A stretch of 64,000 nt of DNA from an uncultured Flavobacteriaceae bacterium (GCA_947493175.1 CANLQD010000004.1:1-64000), one strand, 5' to 3'. Shown: positions 1 to 8,415, counted from the first letter of the stretch. The notes: a model not told the origin generated them from the sequence alone. Program-made: numbers and translations.

Positions 1-2774
1 TTGCCGTTGGGGATGGTGTCTGAACATCCCTGTCCCGCCCCCTCCACCGATACGACCAGGTTTGCAAATCTTGCGGCACCGGCCTTGTCCCATTGGTTGA
101 AGTTGGGGAACAGCCAAATATCGAGCGTGCTGGTGCCAGAGGGCACGGTGATCGTCCCGCCCTGTGTCGACCATGCGCTCGCGAAGTTCCTTGTGAGCAG
201 GCTGGTGTTGGCCCTATTGTCCCGTACCACCTGTAGCTGGGCCTTTCCCGTCATGTTCTTTCCGTCGATGCTGATGTTGATTCGCTGTCCTGGCAGGATT
301 CCCTTTTCCTCGAGGTCTATCTGTACCATGTGCCTTGCCCATGGCTGTCCCGTGGGCCCGGAGAGTTCCACGGCGCACGGCGCACCGTTTGTGTCCGAGG
401 TCTCGGCCCTGCTGTCGATCCCGCCAAAGGATGACCGGTCGGGCAACGGGAGTGCCGTATTATTGTTAGCAAGAACCGACGGACAAGCAAGCCCTGTATT
501 TTCACAGGAAATATCGTTAGTTGACCAGAATGCAAAATAGCGTCCCACATCGGTAAATTCCCCGCCTATATAAAGATTTCCATCCATCCATACCAAATCA
601 TCAATATTTGAATTTGTTCCAACATCTGTTCCGGGGCCCAAAGCCTTAAATTGATTGTTCGAAGAGCTCCATTGGGCCAAACGGTTCATTACCAAGTTTG
701 TACTACCGCCATTAGAAGCGGTGCCAAAAGTTCCCCCCAAATAAATATGCGTCCCATCAGAGGTAATAGCACGAACCTCGCCCCCAGCAATATTATTGCC
801 TAACACTGTATGACTGCCATTGGAGAGATTGTAACGACCTACATAGTTTTGACCTCCTACATAGAGCGAACCGTTAATTTCCTCAATTTCTTTTATGAAC
901 AAAGAATTGGCACCGTCGTAAGAGTTCCATTTACTGCCATCGAAGCGGGCAATACGATTGGCAGCTGTACCTCCGATAGCAGTGAAATTGCCGCCTATAA
1001 AAACATCGCCGTTCGAAGCAACTTCGATTGCCCTGACCTCATTATTGGGAAAGGTGTTCATGTTTGTCCAAGAACTTCCGTTGAATTTTGCAAATTTGGA
1101 AATCGAGACACCCGAAACCCGGGTGCTAGCACCCACAAAATAAACGGCTCCATCAGTGTCACTATCGATTTCAAAGACCACACCGGAGGAATCATGATCT
1201 ATGATTTGGCCATTCGAAATTTGAGCCAGATTTTTCGTTGGGATTCCGTTGATATTGGTAAAGTTACCCCCGATCCAAACATCTCCAGTGGCAGTTGCAT
1301 GAATGTCTTCAACTTCCCCTGAAACGTAGTAGGAAGCGCTAAAACCTGACTCTCGATCGTATGCTACCAATTTGGAAACTTCAAAGCCTTCCGCATCTGT
1401 AAAGTTGCCTCCTAACCATACAGTGCCATTTACTTCTGCTACAGTGTTTACACGCCCATTCAAGTTGTTGGAACATGGATCAAATTTTCCTATGCCGTTG
1501 ACAGCAATAGGCTGATTCGATTGGTTTCCGGTAATCTTAAAGATTGCCCCGGAATTATTGTCAAAATTATAGGCATTTGGCGAATTTGAATCTACGTCAT
1601 AATTCTGCCCATATCTTAAAAAGTATAGCTCGGTACCACTTTCATTTCGACCAAAAGATACAATAGCCGCATCATCGGGAGAAGTCGTGAAAAGTTTTGC
1701 TTGGGATAAACTCTCTGTATTAGTGGCGCGTGTAGGGTCGTTACTATCAGTACCTTCGTTGGCATCAATAGCCCAAACATCTCCACTGATATAATCGGCG
1801 AATACGTACTTTCCTTGGATTTCAGAATTCGATAGCGATCCTTCATACACAAAACCTCCGGTGAGTGAAGTAGCAGATTTTGCAAAATAAGGCGGTCTCA
1901 AAGTTCCAGAACCTCTAAGTGGTACGGAGGTATCCCTATAAGTGCCTTCCCATCTACCCCATCCGTAATTACTTCCGGCATGCGATGGTTGAATCCTATT
2001 TATCTCATCTTGTTGACTGGCACCAACATCGCCGACCCAAAGTTCGTTGCCATGAAAACTAAATTTCCAAGGGTTTCGAAGGCCATAGACCCAAATTTTC
2101 CTGGTATCGATATCATCTGAAGAAGCAAAAGGATTAGTTGGAGGGATATAATAGGTGCCGTCGGTGTTGATGCCAATTCTAAGAATACTTCCAAAAATGT
2201 GCGACAGATCTTGAGCTCGTTGGTTTCCACTACCGGTAGAATCGCCACCATCACCAATACCCATATACAAATATCCATCCGGGCCAAACTCCATGTGTCC
2301 GCCATTATGTGTATGGTGGGTGGTAGGTTTGGTTGCGGTAAAGACTATTTTTCTGGAGCTGGACGTGGCCGAAGGATTTCCTTCTGTAAGCGTAAATTGG
2401 GCTAAGTTTACTTTATAAGGCGCAGAACCTGTCATATAGTATAGATAGAACAGGTTGTTGTTTTTAAAATCTGGGTGCAAGGCCATGCCTAACAAACCTA
2501 TTTCGGTTCCATCTTTTCCAGAATTGACAATGCTTGAGATATTAACAATTAGGGATTTAACACCAGTAGACTCCGCTATTTGATAGATATACCCTGTTTT
2601 CTCTACGATAAACAATCTATTGGAGCCATCATTACTAGGCACAATTTCCAGTGGGGTATCAAAGGTAAGATTTGGATAAGCATTTGTATAACCCAGTTGC
2701 TGAGCTTTCAAATCAAAAATAAATGTCAAAATAAATACAATACAAAGGTACCCTAGAAGTAGGTTTTTTTTCAT
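1..2774 (-). CDS. Secreted glucose/sorbosone dehydrogenase-like protein with propeller repeats (3' end cut off by window edge)
   Basis: The reading frame starts at the ATG at 2774 and runs off the window at position 1 without a stop, so the C-terminus is missing. An N-terminal signal peptide (MKKNLLLGYLCIVFIL) is followed by a PQQ-type sugar dehydrogenase propeller, with family hallmarks such as LGMALHPDF, THHTHNGGHMEFGPDGYLY, GIGDGGD and YGLRNPWKFSF. After about residue 430 come repeats of the type VWIGGNFT / LYIGGEFTDVG, which resemble secreted delta-60 or kelch-like propellers. The last visible part (bases 1-480) encodes a probable carbohydrate-binding jelly-roll domain. That part is about 60 percent G+C against about 41 percent just upstream, with a matching change in codon choice. 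The protein is probably exported and acts on sugars outside the cell or in the periplasm. Family assignment is firm, substrate unknown. Confidence 0.85.
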   Translation of the reverse strand, partial: MKKNLLLGYLCIVFILTFIFDLKAQQLGYTNAYPNLTFDTPLEIVPSNDGSNRLFIVEKTGYIYQIAESTGVKSLIVNISSIVNSGKDGTEIGLLGMALHPDFKNNNLFYLYYMTGSAPYKVNLAQFTLTEGNPSATSSSRKIVFTATKPTTHHTHNGGHMEFGPDGYLYMGIGDGGDSTGSGNQRAQDLSHIFGSILRIGINTDGTYYIPPTNPFASSDDIDTRKIWVYGLRNPWKFSFHGNELWVGDVGASQQDEINRIQPSHAGSNYGWGRWEGTYRDTSVPLRGSGTLRPPYFAKSATSLTGGFVYEGSLSNSEIQGKYVFADYISGDVWAIDANEGTDSNDPTRATNTESLSQAKLFTTSPDDAAIVSFGRNESGTELYFLRYGQNYDVDSNSPNAYNFDNNSGAIFKITGNQSNQPIAVNGIGKFDPCSNNLNGRVNTVAEVNGTVWLGGNFTDAEGFEVSKLVAYDRESGFSASYYVSGEVEDIHATATGDVWIGGNFTNINGIPTKNLAQISNGQIIDHDSSGVVFEIDSDTDGAVYFVGASTRVSGVSISKFAKFNGSSWTNMNTFPNNEVRAIEVASNGDVFIGGNFTAIGGTAANRIARFDGSKWNSYDGANSLFIKEIEEINGSLYVGGQNYVGRYNLSNGSHTVLGNNIAGGEVRAITSDGTHIYLGGTFGTASNGGSTNLVMNRLAQWSSSNNQFKALGPGTDVGTNSNIDDLVWMDGNLYIGGEFTDVGRYFAFWSTNDISCENTGLACPSVLANNNTALPLPDRSSFGGIDSRAETSDTNGAPCAVELSGPTGQPWARHMVQIDLEEKGILPGQRINISIDGKNMTGKAQLQVVRDNRANTSLLTRNFASAWSTQGGTITVPSGTSTLDIWLFPNFNQWDKAGAARFANLVVSVEGAGQGCSDTIPNG

Positions 2775-3081
2775 TGTGGGGGATTTTAAGGTTACTAATT
2801 ACTACTAAAACAAAAACATCTCAGATGTAGCAAGGGGCAATACTACATTGATGATGCAATAATATTAATACGTAAGAATTCGTAAAAAAGTTTAGAGATG
2901 TGAAAAAAAAGTTTTAAACAACGATTTTATGAAGCATTTCGTCGTTTTTATTTTATTTTTAGAAACACACAAATGTTAAAAAAACAAATAGTAACCTAGT
3001 TTTCCAAGGGAAAAAGAGAAGTGGTAGCGAAAATAGCGGAGTTGGTGAGGAAGGTTCGTGCCGCTTTGGATTAGGTATCTT
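2775..3081. other. Intergenic region, 307 bp, A/T-rich
   Basis: No gene is visible. It holds the upstream region of the minus-strand sugar dehydrogenase gene. A box close to the Bacteroidota -7 consensus (TAGTATTG on the minus strand, 2838-2845) lies inside an inverted repeat ATGTAG (2825-2830) / CTACAT (2843-2848). No convincing -33 TTG is at the right distance, so the promoter call is weak. I see no clear terminator for the LytTR regulator gene that ends at 3082 and is transcribed toward this region. Confidence 0.4.
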
Positions 3082-3780
3082 TTATACCTTTAATTTTTTC
3101 TTCAAAGAACTCTTATAGACTCTGCCCACTGGTATTTTGGTCGTTCCCATAAAAAGAATGTTCCCAACGATTTTGTCGATTTCCCGATAATTGACGATGT
3201 AAGATTTATGTACCTGGGCAAATCGGGATTCCGGTAATTTCTCTAACCAATTTTTGAGAGATTCTAGATATGAGAATTTTCCGCCCCGAGTCGCGACGGT
3301 AACATAGTTTTTATCTGATTCAATGTATAGGATTGAGTTGATATCGATTTTGTGCAAGGTCTTATCTACGTTTAAAAAAAGTACCTCGGCATTGTTTTTT
3401 GGTGGTTCTTTTCGAAACTCGCTGGGCTTCCAATACTTTCTTATTTTATTGACGGCTTTTAGAAAACGTTCAAATGAAAAAGGCTTTACCAGATAATCAC
3501 AAATGGTATCGAGTTCAAAACTCTCGACCGCATGTTCATGATAGGCCGTTGTCATAACAATGGCCGGAGGCGTACTTAGGGTTTTGATATATTGTATTCC
3601 TGAAATGTCGGGCAGATTAATATCTAGAAAAATAGCATCTATTAGTTGGTGTTGTAAGGTAGTATTTGCCTCAAGTGCCGACTGAAAACAAGCGACCAAT
3701 TGTAGGTCTGGCAATTTGGCGATATAGTTCTTTAGCACCCTTTGTGCCGGTAGTTCATCTTCAATAATGATACATTTCAT
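3082..3780 (-). CDS. LytTR-family response regulator
   Basis: This 232-residue protein has a receiver domain (about 1-120) and a LytTR DNA-binding domain (about 130-230). The acidic pocket is E7/D8/E9, the likely phospho-acceptor is Asp53 in FLDINLP, and the conserved Lys is Lys99 in LVKPF. The C-terminal half shows the LytTR pattern (LYIESDKNYV, then FAQVHKSYIVN and RVYKSSL). It lies 21 bp downstream of a LytS-type sensor kinase on the same strand, so the two form a two-component pair. LytTR proteins bind pairs of short direct repeats about two helical turns apart. This makes the protein one candidate, among others, for the 21-bp-spaced sites found near 55 kb and 61 kb in this window. That link is inference only. 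Confidence 0.93.
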   Translation of the reverse strand: MKCIIIEDELPAQRVLKNYIAKLPDLQLVACFQSALEANTTLQHQLIDAIFLDINLPDISGIQYIKTLSTPPAIVMTTAYHEHAVESFELDTICDYLVKPFSFERFLKAVNKIRKYWKPSEFRKEPPKNNAEVLFLNVDKTLHKIDINSILYIESDKNYVTVATRGGKFSYLESLKNWLEKLPESRFAQVHKSYIVNYREIDKIVGNILFMGTTKIPVGRVYKSSLKKKLKV

Positions 3781-3801
3781 GGATTGCTACTTCAAATTTT
3801 C

Positions 3802-4821
3802 TTATCGAAGGTTCAATAGTAACCTTACCTTATAGTTTTCTCCTTCTGTAATGGTTAATTCGTGCTTGTTCCTATACAATATTGCAAGCCGTTTTTGTAG
3901 GTTGTTCAGCCCAATTGTTGATTTGGACAGCTTTGTCTCCTTTGGTAATGCCCTGTTGCCGCATTCGCAGATTAGCATGCCTTCTTTCACAGTAATTTTA
4001 ATGCTAATATTGCTTTTGGCAGTGCTATGTTTAAAAGCATTTTCAATTAGGGTAATGAGTAACAGGGGGGCAATTTGATGGTCCTTGGTGTCAGTTTCAA
4101 CGTGATAATCGATTCGTTTTAAGTTTTCGGTGCGTATTTTTTGGAATGCAATGTAGTTCTCAATGTAATCCAATTCTTTTTGTAGGGAGATTTTGTGGGC
4201 ATTGCTTTCATATAGTACATGCTTAAGGTTGTCGGAAAGCATCAAAATCATTCCGGGGACTTCGGCGGGTTTTTCCAAGGAATAGGAGTAAATGGTATTC
4301 AAATTATTAAAAAGCACATGCGGATTGATTTGTGATTTCAAATAATGAAGCTCCATTTCAACGCTTTCCTTCTTTATGACCTCTAGTTCATCTTGCTTTT
4401 TCAGGTAGCGGTATAACATCCACAAAAAAGAAAAAAAGACGATAGGGACCAAAGTCTGCCAAAGATAGTCAGATAAGCATTTCATAACACTACAGCCGCA
4501 TTGGGCAAAATAGTTGCAATAGGCCTGAGTTCCCAAAAAAGCGATGGTTCCGATAATCAGTGTATACAGAAAATAGTAGCGCTTACTTATAAAGTAAGGA
4601 AGTAGTATCCCATTATTGAGATAAACAATTCCTACCAGTATAAAAAAATACTGTAGAAATGGGTTTTCACTCCAATAGTAGTTCGAAAAAACAAAAAGCG
4701 ACACGAAAACGAACAACGCCCAGAACAACAGATGTATGAGTGCTTCATAGATACGATGGCTTGAAACGGTCATGGGCGTAAAGTAGCTAAAAAGTATAGA
4801 CTGTTCAAATATGCTATGCAA
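3802..4821 (-). CDS. LytS/YehU-type sensor histidine kinase
   Basis: The N-terminal half carries about four hydrophobic membrane segments (near residues 28-46, 57-77, 82-100 and 119-139). A PF06580-type kinase domain follows, with the phospho-acceptor in LKSQINPHVLFNNLN (His168) and an HATPase N box in LITLIENAFKHS. The G1-type box reads NRALPKETKLSKSTIGLNNL. It is the cognate kinase of the LytTR regulator immediately downstream. The start is uncertain: the first ATG (4821) gives 339 residues, but Met17 (ATG at 4773) just before TVSSHRIYEALIH is also plausible. The signal is unknown; extracytoplasmic ligand-binding features are not obvious. Confidence 0.9.
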   Translation of the reverse strand: MHSIFEQSILFSYFTPMTVSSHRIYEALIHLLFWALFVFVSLFVFSNYYWSENPFLQYFFILVGIVYLNNGILLPYFISKRYYFLYTLIIGTIAFLGTQAYCNYFAQCGCSVMKCLSDYLWQTLVPIVFFSFLWMLYRYLKKQDELEVIKKESVEMELHYLKSQINPHVLFNNLNTIYSYSLEKPAEVPGMILMLSDNLKHVLYESNAHKISLQKELDYIENYIAFQKIRTENLKRIDYHVETDTKDHQIAPLLLITLIENAFKHSTAKSNISIKITVKEGMLICECGNRALPKETKLSKSTIGLNNLQKRLAILYRNKHELTITEGENYKVRLLLNLR

Positions 4822-4843
4822 AACCCCATTTTGACCATATGAA

Positions 4844-4889
4844 CGACCGGTTATTCCTCATCATGCGCATCATATTGTCTTTCCGGTCG
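4844..4889. repeat. Inverted repeat upstream of the LytS/LytTR genes
   Basis: CGACCGG (4844-4850) and CCGGTCG (4883-4889) form a perfect 7-bp inverted repeat spaced by 32 bp. It lies in the intergenic region between the divergent kinase gene and the thioredoxin-like gene. It could be a regulatory site or a weak hairpin; chance is not excluded. Confidence 0.35.
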
Positions 4890-4923
4890 GTTAGATAGCC
4901 TTTCTGGCTCTCTATCCAAAAAT

Positions 4924-4955
4924 TTGGTTGCGTTAGAATGACTTCGATAGGTTTG
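4924..4955 (+). promoter_or_regulatory. Promoter of the thioredoxin-like gene
   Basis: TAGGTTTG (4948-4955) matches the Bacteroidota -7 consensus TAnnTTTG. TTG triplets at 4924-4926 or 4928-4930 lie 21 or 17 bases upstream, in the range expected for the -33 element. The start codon follows at 4979. Confidence 0.65.
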
Positions 4956-4978
4956 GGAAAACTTAAAACCAGCATATT

Positions 4979-5539
4979 ATGAGAGTTGTTACCTTACTTT
5001 TTTTTATGATGTACTTGAACTGTCATGGCCAAGATATAAATCAGAAGGTCATAGAAGCAAATGGGAAGGAAAAGTTGCTGGGGAAGGTCGATAAAAGTGC
5101 TTTTCTAGAGGATTCATTTGTTCGTTGGTTCGAGCCCGGGTATTCAGGGTACGAGTTAGATTCTACTACGATAAAAACCTTTAAGGACGATATTGGTAGT
5201 TTGCAGATCAAGGTATTCATGGGTACTTGGTGCGGAGATAGCAAACGGGAAACACCCCGTTTTTATAAAATTCTGGAAGCCGCCTCCTTTCCGATGGATC
5301 AACTGGCTATGGTGGCTGTAGACTATGTGAAGCCCAACTACAAGAAGAGTCCTGGGGGCGAGGAAAAAGGGCTTAATATCGTGAAGGTACCTACCTTTAT
5401 CTTTTACAAAGATGGGAAGGAGATCAATCGAATTATAGAATCTCCGGTGATTTCCTTGGAGAAAGATATACAGGCCATAGTAACCGGAAAGAATTATACA
5501 CCCAATTACAACAAGGTGCGATTGGTTCCTATGGATTAA
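4979..5539 (+). CDS. Secreted thioredoxin-family protein with a CxxS motif
   Basis: This 186-residue protein has an N-terminal signal peptide (MRVVTLLFFMMYLNCHG) and a thioredoxin fold. The active-site region reads MGTWCGDSKRETPRFYKIL, so the usual CxxC is CGDS with a single cysteine, and a cis-Pro follows in VKVPTFIFYKDGKEI. One-cysteine thioredoxin-like proteins cannot do the standard two-cysteine reduction. They may form mixed disulfides or act as chaperones or isomerases; this is family knowledge, not shown here. The gene has its own promoter and is convergent with the aminotransferase gene, with stop codons abutting at 5539/5540. Export to the periplasm is likely. No specific partner can be named. 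Confidence 0.8.
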   Translation: MRVVTLLFFMMYLNCHGQDINQKVIEANGKEKLLGKVDKSAFLEDSFVRWFEPGYSGYELDSTTIKTFKDDIGSLQIKVFMGTWCGDSKRETPRFYKILEAASFPMDQLAMVAVDYVKPNYKKSPGGEEKGLNIVKVPTFIFYKDGKEINRIIESPVISLEKDIQAIVTGKNYTPNYNKVRLVPMD

Positions 5540-6715
5540 TTAAATACTATTCAGGATGTGGGTTGCTTTTTCCAGTGTTTCTTCCGTTTTGGCAAAACAA
5601 AAACGCAGTAGCCCATGATCTTCGTTGTTTTGATTGAACGAAGAAATGGGAATACAAGCCAACTTATGATTTTTTATAAGCCTTTCTGCCAGGGCCTCGT
5701 CTGATTCGTTGCTCCATCCAGAGTAGTCTAATAATTGAAAATAAGTACCTTGGGAAGGTGTGAACTTGAATTTAGGGTTGTTTAGACGGTTTAGAAAGAA
5801 ATCCCTTTTTTCCTGATAGAAAAGGGATAGGCCTGTGTAGATTTCCTCATTTTTGAGGTACTGGGCCATCGCGCGTTGCACGGGATGGTCAACTGAAAAA
5901 ACGGCAAACTGATGGGTCTTTAAAAACTCTTTCATCAAAGCTTCCGGAGCAACACAATAACCCATTTTCCAACCGGTCACATGAAACGTTTTTCCGAAGG
6001 AGGCACAGACAAAGCTTCTTGAGGCCAAGTCATCGAATCGTGAGGCACTTTCATGTTGCCGACGATCAAAAACAATATGCTCGTACGCTTCGTCACTTAC
6101 CAAGATAACATTGGTAGGCCTCAATATTTCTTGTAATTGTAGCATATCTTCCTTGGAGAAAATGGTGCCACTTGGGTTATGGGGTGTATTGATGATGACC
6201 AATCGGGTCTTGGAAGTTATTTTGCGTTTAAACTCGCTCCAATCTACCTTAAAATCTTTGTTGTTCAACTGCAACAGCACAGGAATGCCACCATTTATCT
6301 CGATTGAGGGCTCATAACAATCGTAGGCAGGTTTTAACACTATAACTTCATCGCCGGGATGAACAAAAGCCGTAATGGCCGTAAAGATGGCCTGTGTTGC
6401 CCCCACTGTCACGGTAATTTCTTTTTCTGGGTCGTACGTTCGCTGATGTAGTCGTTCTATTTTTTGAACAATCGCTTCCCGCAACCCGTAGTAGCCTTGC
6501 ATTGGGGCGTATTGATTGTAACCTTCCCTCATGGCTTTTGCCACGAGTTCGATCAGGATGTTGTCGACCGGGAAATTGGGAAATCCTTGCGAAAGATTGA
6601 GCGCGCCATGCTGTCTAGCGAGATTTCCAACTCTTGTAAAAATGGTGGTTTTTACATGGGGAAGTTTTGAATCAAAATTGTTTTTTGAGATAATCATACA
6701 TGCGTTCCGATACAC
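5540..6715 (-). CDS. Methionine (kynurenine-type) aminotransferase, class I/II
   Basis: This is a PLP-dependent fold-type I aminotransferase of 391 residues (385 if translation begins at Met7, MIISKNN, at 6697). Diagnostic motifs are NLSQGFPNFP near residue 40-49, the substrate loop YNQYAPMQGYYGLR, NTPHNPSGT (Asn180) and SDEAYE (Asp208, Tyr211). The Schiff-base lysine is Lys242 in SFGKTFHVTGWKMGY, and the C-terminal arginine sits in GLLRFCFAK. The pattern fits the YbdL / kynurenine-oxoglutarate transaminase branch, which prefers methionine and aromatic amino acids and can act in methionine salvage. It is cytoplasmic, monocistronic and convergent with the thioredoxin-like gene. Confidence 0.9.
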   Translation of the reverse strand: MYRNACMIISKNNFDSKLPHVKTTIFTRVGNLARQHGALNLSQGFPNFPVDNILIELVAKAMREGYNQYAPMQGYYGLREAIVQKIERLHQRTYDPEKEITVTVGATQAIFTAITAFVHPGDEVIVLKPAYDCYEPSIEINGGIPVLLQLNNKDFKVDWSEFKRKITSKTRLVIINTPHNPSGTIFSKEDMLQLQEILRPTNVILVSDEAYEHIVFDRRQHESASRFDDLASRSFVCASFGKTFHVTGWKMGYCVAPEALMKEFLKTHQFAVFSVDHPVQRAMAQYLKNEEIYTGLSLFYQEKRDFFLNRLNNPKFKFTPSQGTYFQLLDYSGWSNESDEALAERLIKNHKLACIPISSFNQNNEDHGLLRFCFAKTEETLEKATHILNSI

Positions 6716-6769
6716 TCAAAAATAAGTAAATAAGCCATTGATTCGATTCAAAGACAGTTCAATTTACTA

Positions 6770-7042
6770 TTACAGTAGTCGGTTCAGGTATTTTTTATCC
6801 CCTTCGGCCTGTAGTTGCTTGGCCAATGAATTATCAAAAGCAACTCTGATGAGGGCCTGAATGGCCTTGGAGTTTCCTTTGGTTAAACTGTTGGTTCGGT
6901 AGATAACATCCCTGATAGTGGAGAAGCTTACGCTGGTGCGACTGGCGACATTAGCGTAGTCGTCCTTGCTGGTATTTCTTCGTAGGGTAATCGACAGCCG
7001 TTCATCTAGGGGTTTTCCGAAATCATCTTCATTGAATTTCAT
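6770..7042 (-). CDS. Small putative DNA-binding protein, divergent from an XRE-type regulator
   Basis: This 90-residue protein is unnamed. The central part (about 25-70) reads like a helix-turn-helix: DDYANVASRTSVSFSTIRDV, then TNSLTKGNSKAIQALIRVA. That pattern resembles phage-type or plasmid-type small regulators with a Cro-like fold. It starts at the ATG at 7042 and is transcribed away from the XRE-type gene at 7222. The shared 180-bp intergenic region holds a perfect palindrome. Such divergent pairs are typical of genetic switches. I cannot say whether this is a functional partner of the XRE protein or an independent protein. Confidence 0.6.
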   Translation of the reverse strand: MKFNEDDFGKPLDERLSITLRRNTSKDDYANVASRTSVSFSTIRDVIYRTNSLTKGNSKAIQALIRVAFDNSLAKQLQAEGDKKYLNRLL

Positions 7043-7129
7043 GTTAGTGGGTATTTAAGGTTATTGTTTTCGTGTTATGGATTGCGATACCAAAGTCATC
7101 TCAATACTCAATAGGGTTTCATATTTTGC

Positions 7130-7156
7130 TATATTTGTCTGTAATCGGATTACAGA
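7130..7156 (+). promoter_or_regulatory. Promoter plus perfect palindromic operator of the XRE-type regulator
   Basis: TATATTTG (7130-7137) matches TAnnTTTG exactly. The next 19 bases, TCTGTAATCGGATTACAGA (7138-7156), are a perfect palindrome of 9+1+9 bases. Sitting right over the predicted transcription start, it is placed to block transcription. It is most likely the autorepression site of the regulator encoded 65 bp further on, and may also affect the divergent small gene. No clear -33 TTG is seen. Confidence 0.7.
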
Positions 7157-7221
7157 TACATGCAATAATATGTGCTATTGTATTCAATATATGTAAGATT
7201 ATTACACAATATTATGATTTT

Positions 7222-7926
7222 ATGTTCATACTAAAGCAACTAAGGCGCAAAAAAAATATAAATCAGACCGATTTGGCCGTAGCTATTGGTGTGAGTTTAC
7301 GTACAATTCAGCTTTATGAGAAGAAAGACGCTAATATTCCTATTAAAAGACTTACAAAAATTGCGCAATACTTTGAAATGACACTTTCCGAGCTTTACAA
7401 ACTCGAGTTAGAGGAAAGTGAAGGACTGTATGACGTTAACGGCGCTACTGGTGGCAATACGGAGTTGAAAGCACTGGCCAATGGCAAATATTTGACAACG
7501 GTTCCCTTGATTACCGAAGATACCCAGAGTACATATATCGCCAATTTTGAAAATGATGATTTTGTACTGAAACGCCCACGTATCAGTTTTCTATTAGCCT
7601 ACCGGGTGGAAGAGGAATGTGTTGCTTTTGAGATTGGCAATAAAGCGATGGACAATGGAAATATGGATGGAATCCCCTTGAATTCAGTAGTATTAGGGAG
7701 ATTGGTTTCTAAGAGTGACCTAGCAAAATTGGTAGGGAAACAACGAATTTTCATTATTGTTTACAAGGGTGGTATTTTGTGTAAGGAGATCGTAAAAATC
7801 AACGATGAGGAAGATACGATAAGCTGTCATAGTTTTAACACATCTCCAGAGTATGCCGATTTCACTATTCCTATGAAAGATGTTGGACAGCTTTTTGCAG
7901 TTGTTAAGAAACAGGTAAATAGTTAG
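7222..7926 (+). CDS. XRE-family regulator with a LexA/S24-like C-terminal domain lacking the catalytic serine
   Basis: The start is set at the ATG at 7222 (MFILKQLRRKKNINQ), which gives 234 residues. An upstream in-frame extension to 7072 would run through the promoter and is rejected. Residues about 1-60 form an XRE/Cro helix-turn-helix (INQTDLAVAIGVSLRTIQLYE). Residues about 95-230 resemble the S24 self-cleaving fold of LexA and CI repressors. The region that normally reads GDSM here reads EIGNKAMDNGNMDG, so the nucleophilic serine is missing, while a Lys is kept in GILCKEIVKI. It is thus probably a non-cleaving repressor. The stop codon overlaps that of the convergent vsr gene. The palindrome upstream is the likely operator. 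Confidence 0.8.
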   Translation: MFILKQLRRKKNINQTDLAVAIGVSLRTIQLYEKKDANIPIKRLTKIAQYFEMTLSELYKLELEESEGLYDVNGATGGNTELKALANGKYLTTVPLITEDTQSTYIANFENDDFVLKRPRISFLLAYRVEEECVAFEIGNKAMDNGNMDGIPLNSVVLGRLVSKSDLAKLVGKQRIFIIVYKGGILCKEIVKINDEEDTISCHSFNTSPEYADFTIPMKDVGQLFAVVKKQVNS

Positions 7927-8402
7927 TCGTTAACGGCTACACTTTGCAGATGTGCAATTACTTTCTGTAAACAATGGGTTAATTCTTTCTTTACTTCGCT
8001 TTCCCAAAAGCGAAATACGGTAAAGCCTATTTGTTTTAATTCCCGATTCACTTCTTGGTCGCGTTGTATATTACGCTCTATTTTGGCAATCCAGAAGTCT
8101 CTGTTCGTCTTTATTTTAGGCTTTCGTTCTTCCCAGTTATAACCATGCCAATATTCACCATCGATAAAAATTACGGTCTTGTATTTTTTAAGGGCGATAT
8201 CGGGTTTTCCTATTAGCTTTTTGTAGTCAATACGGTAGCGGTAACCGGCAGCGTATAGCGCCTTTCTAAAGGCCAACTCGGGCTTGGTGTTCTTACCTCG
8301 TATCTTGCCCATGATCTTTGACCGCTCCGGAGTGGTATAAAAACCGGATTCCTCATTAAAGCGAGGTACTTTGATCCGTTCCTGTGAATAGTCTTTAGGC
8401 AT
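7923..8402 (-). CDS. vsr: Very short patch repair endonuclease (Vsr), orphan
   Basis: This is a 159-residue Vsr protein, starting at the ATG at 8402 (MPKDYSQER); a longer frame to 8435 would enter the upstream terminator hairpin. Family motifs include SKIMGKIRGKNTKPE, the core GKPDIALKKYKTVIFIDGEY with the metal-binding Asp, WHGYNWEERKP, and FWIAKIERNIQRDQEVNREL, followed by VFRFWESE. Vsr nicks T:G mismatches that arise from deamination of 5-methylcytosine and is normally encoded next to a cytosine-5 methyltransferase. No methyltransferase gene is seen nearby. The gene sits between an S24-like regulator and the sdh operon, with its stop codon overlapping the regulator's stop. Confidence 0.92.
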   Translation of the reverse strand: MPKDYSQERIKVPRFNEESGFYTTPERSKIMGKIRGKNTKPELAFRKALYAAGYRYRIDYKKLIGKPDIALKKYKTVIFIDGEYWHGYNWEERKPKIKTNRDFWIAKIERNIQRDQEVNRELKQIGFTVFRFWESEVKKELTHCLQKVIAHLQSVAVND

Positions 8403-8415
8403 ATCCAAAAATAAG

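Noticed and set aside
1..540. Plus-strand open frame at the window start
   Set aside because: The minus strand carries a continuous, family-matching protein; high G+C content keeps the plus frame open by chance.
7072..7221. N-terminal extension of the XRE-type regulator
   Set aside because: It would include the -7 box and the operator; the ATG at 7222 begins a normal helix-turn-helix domain.
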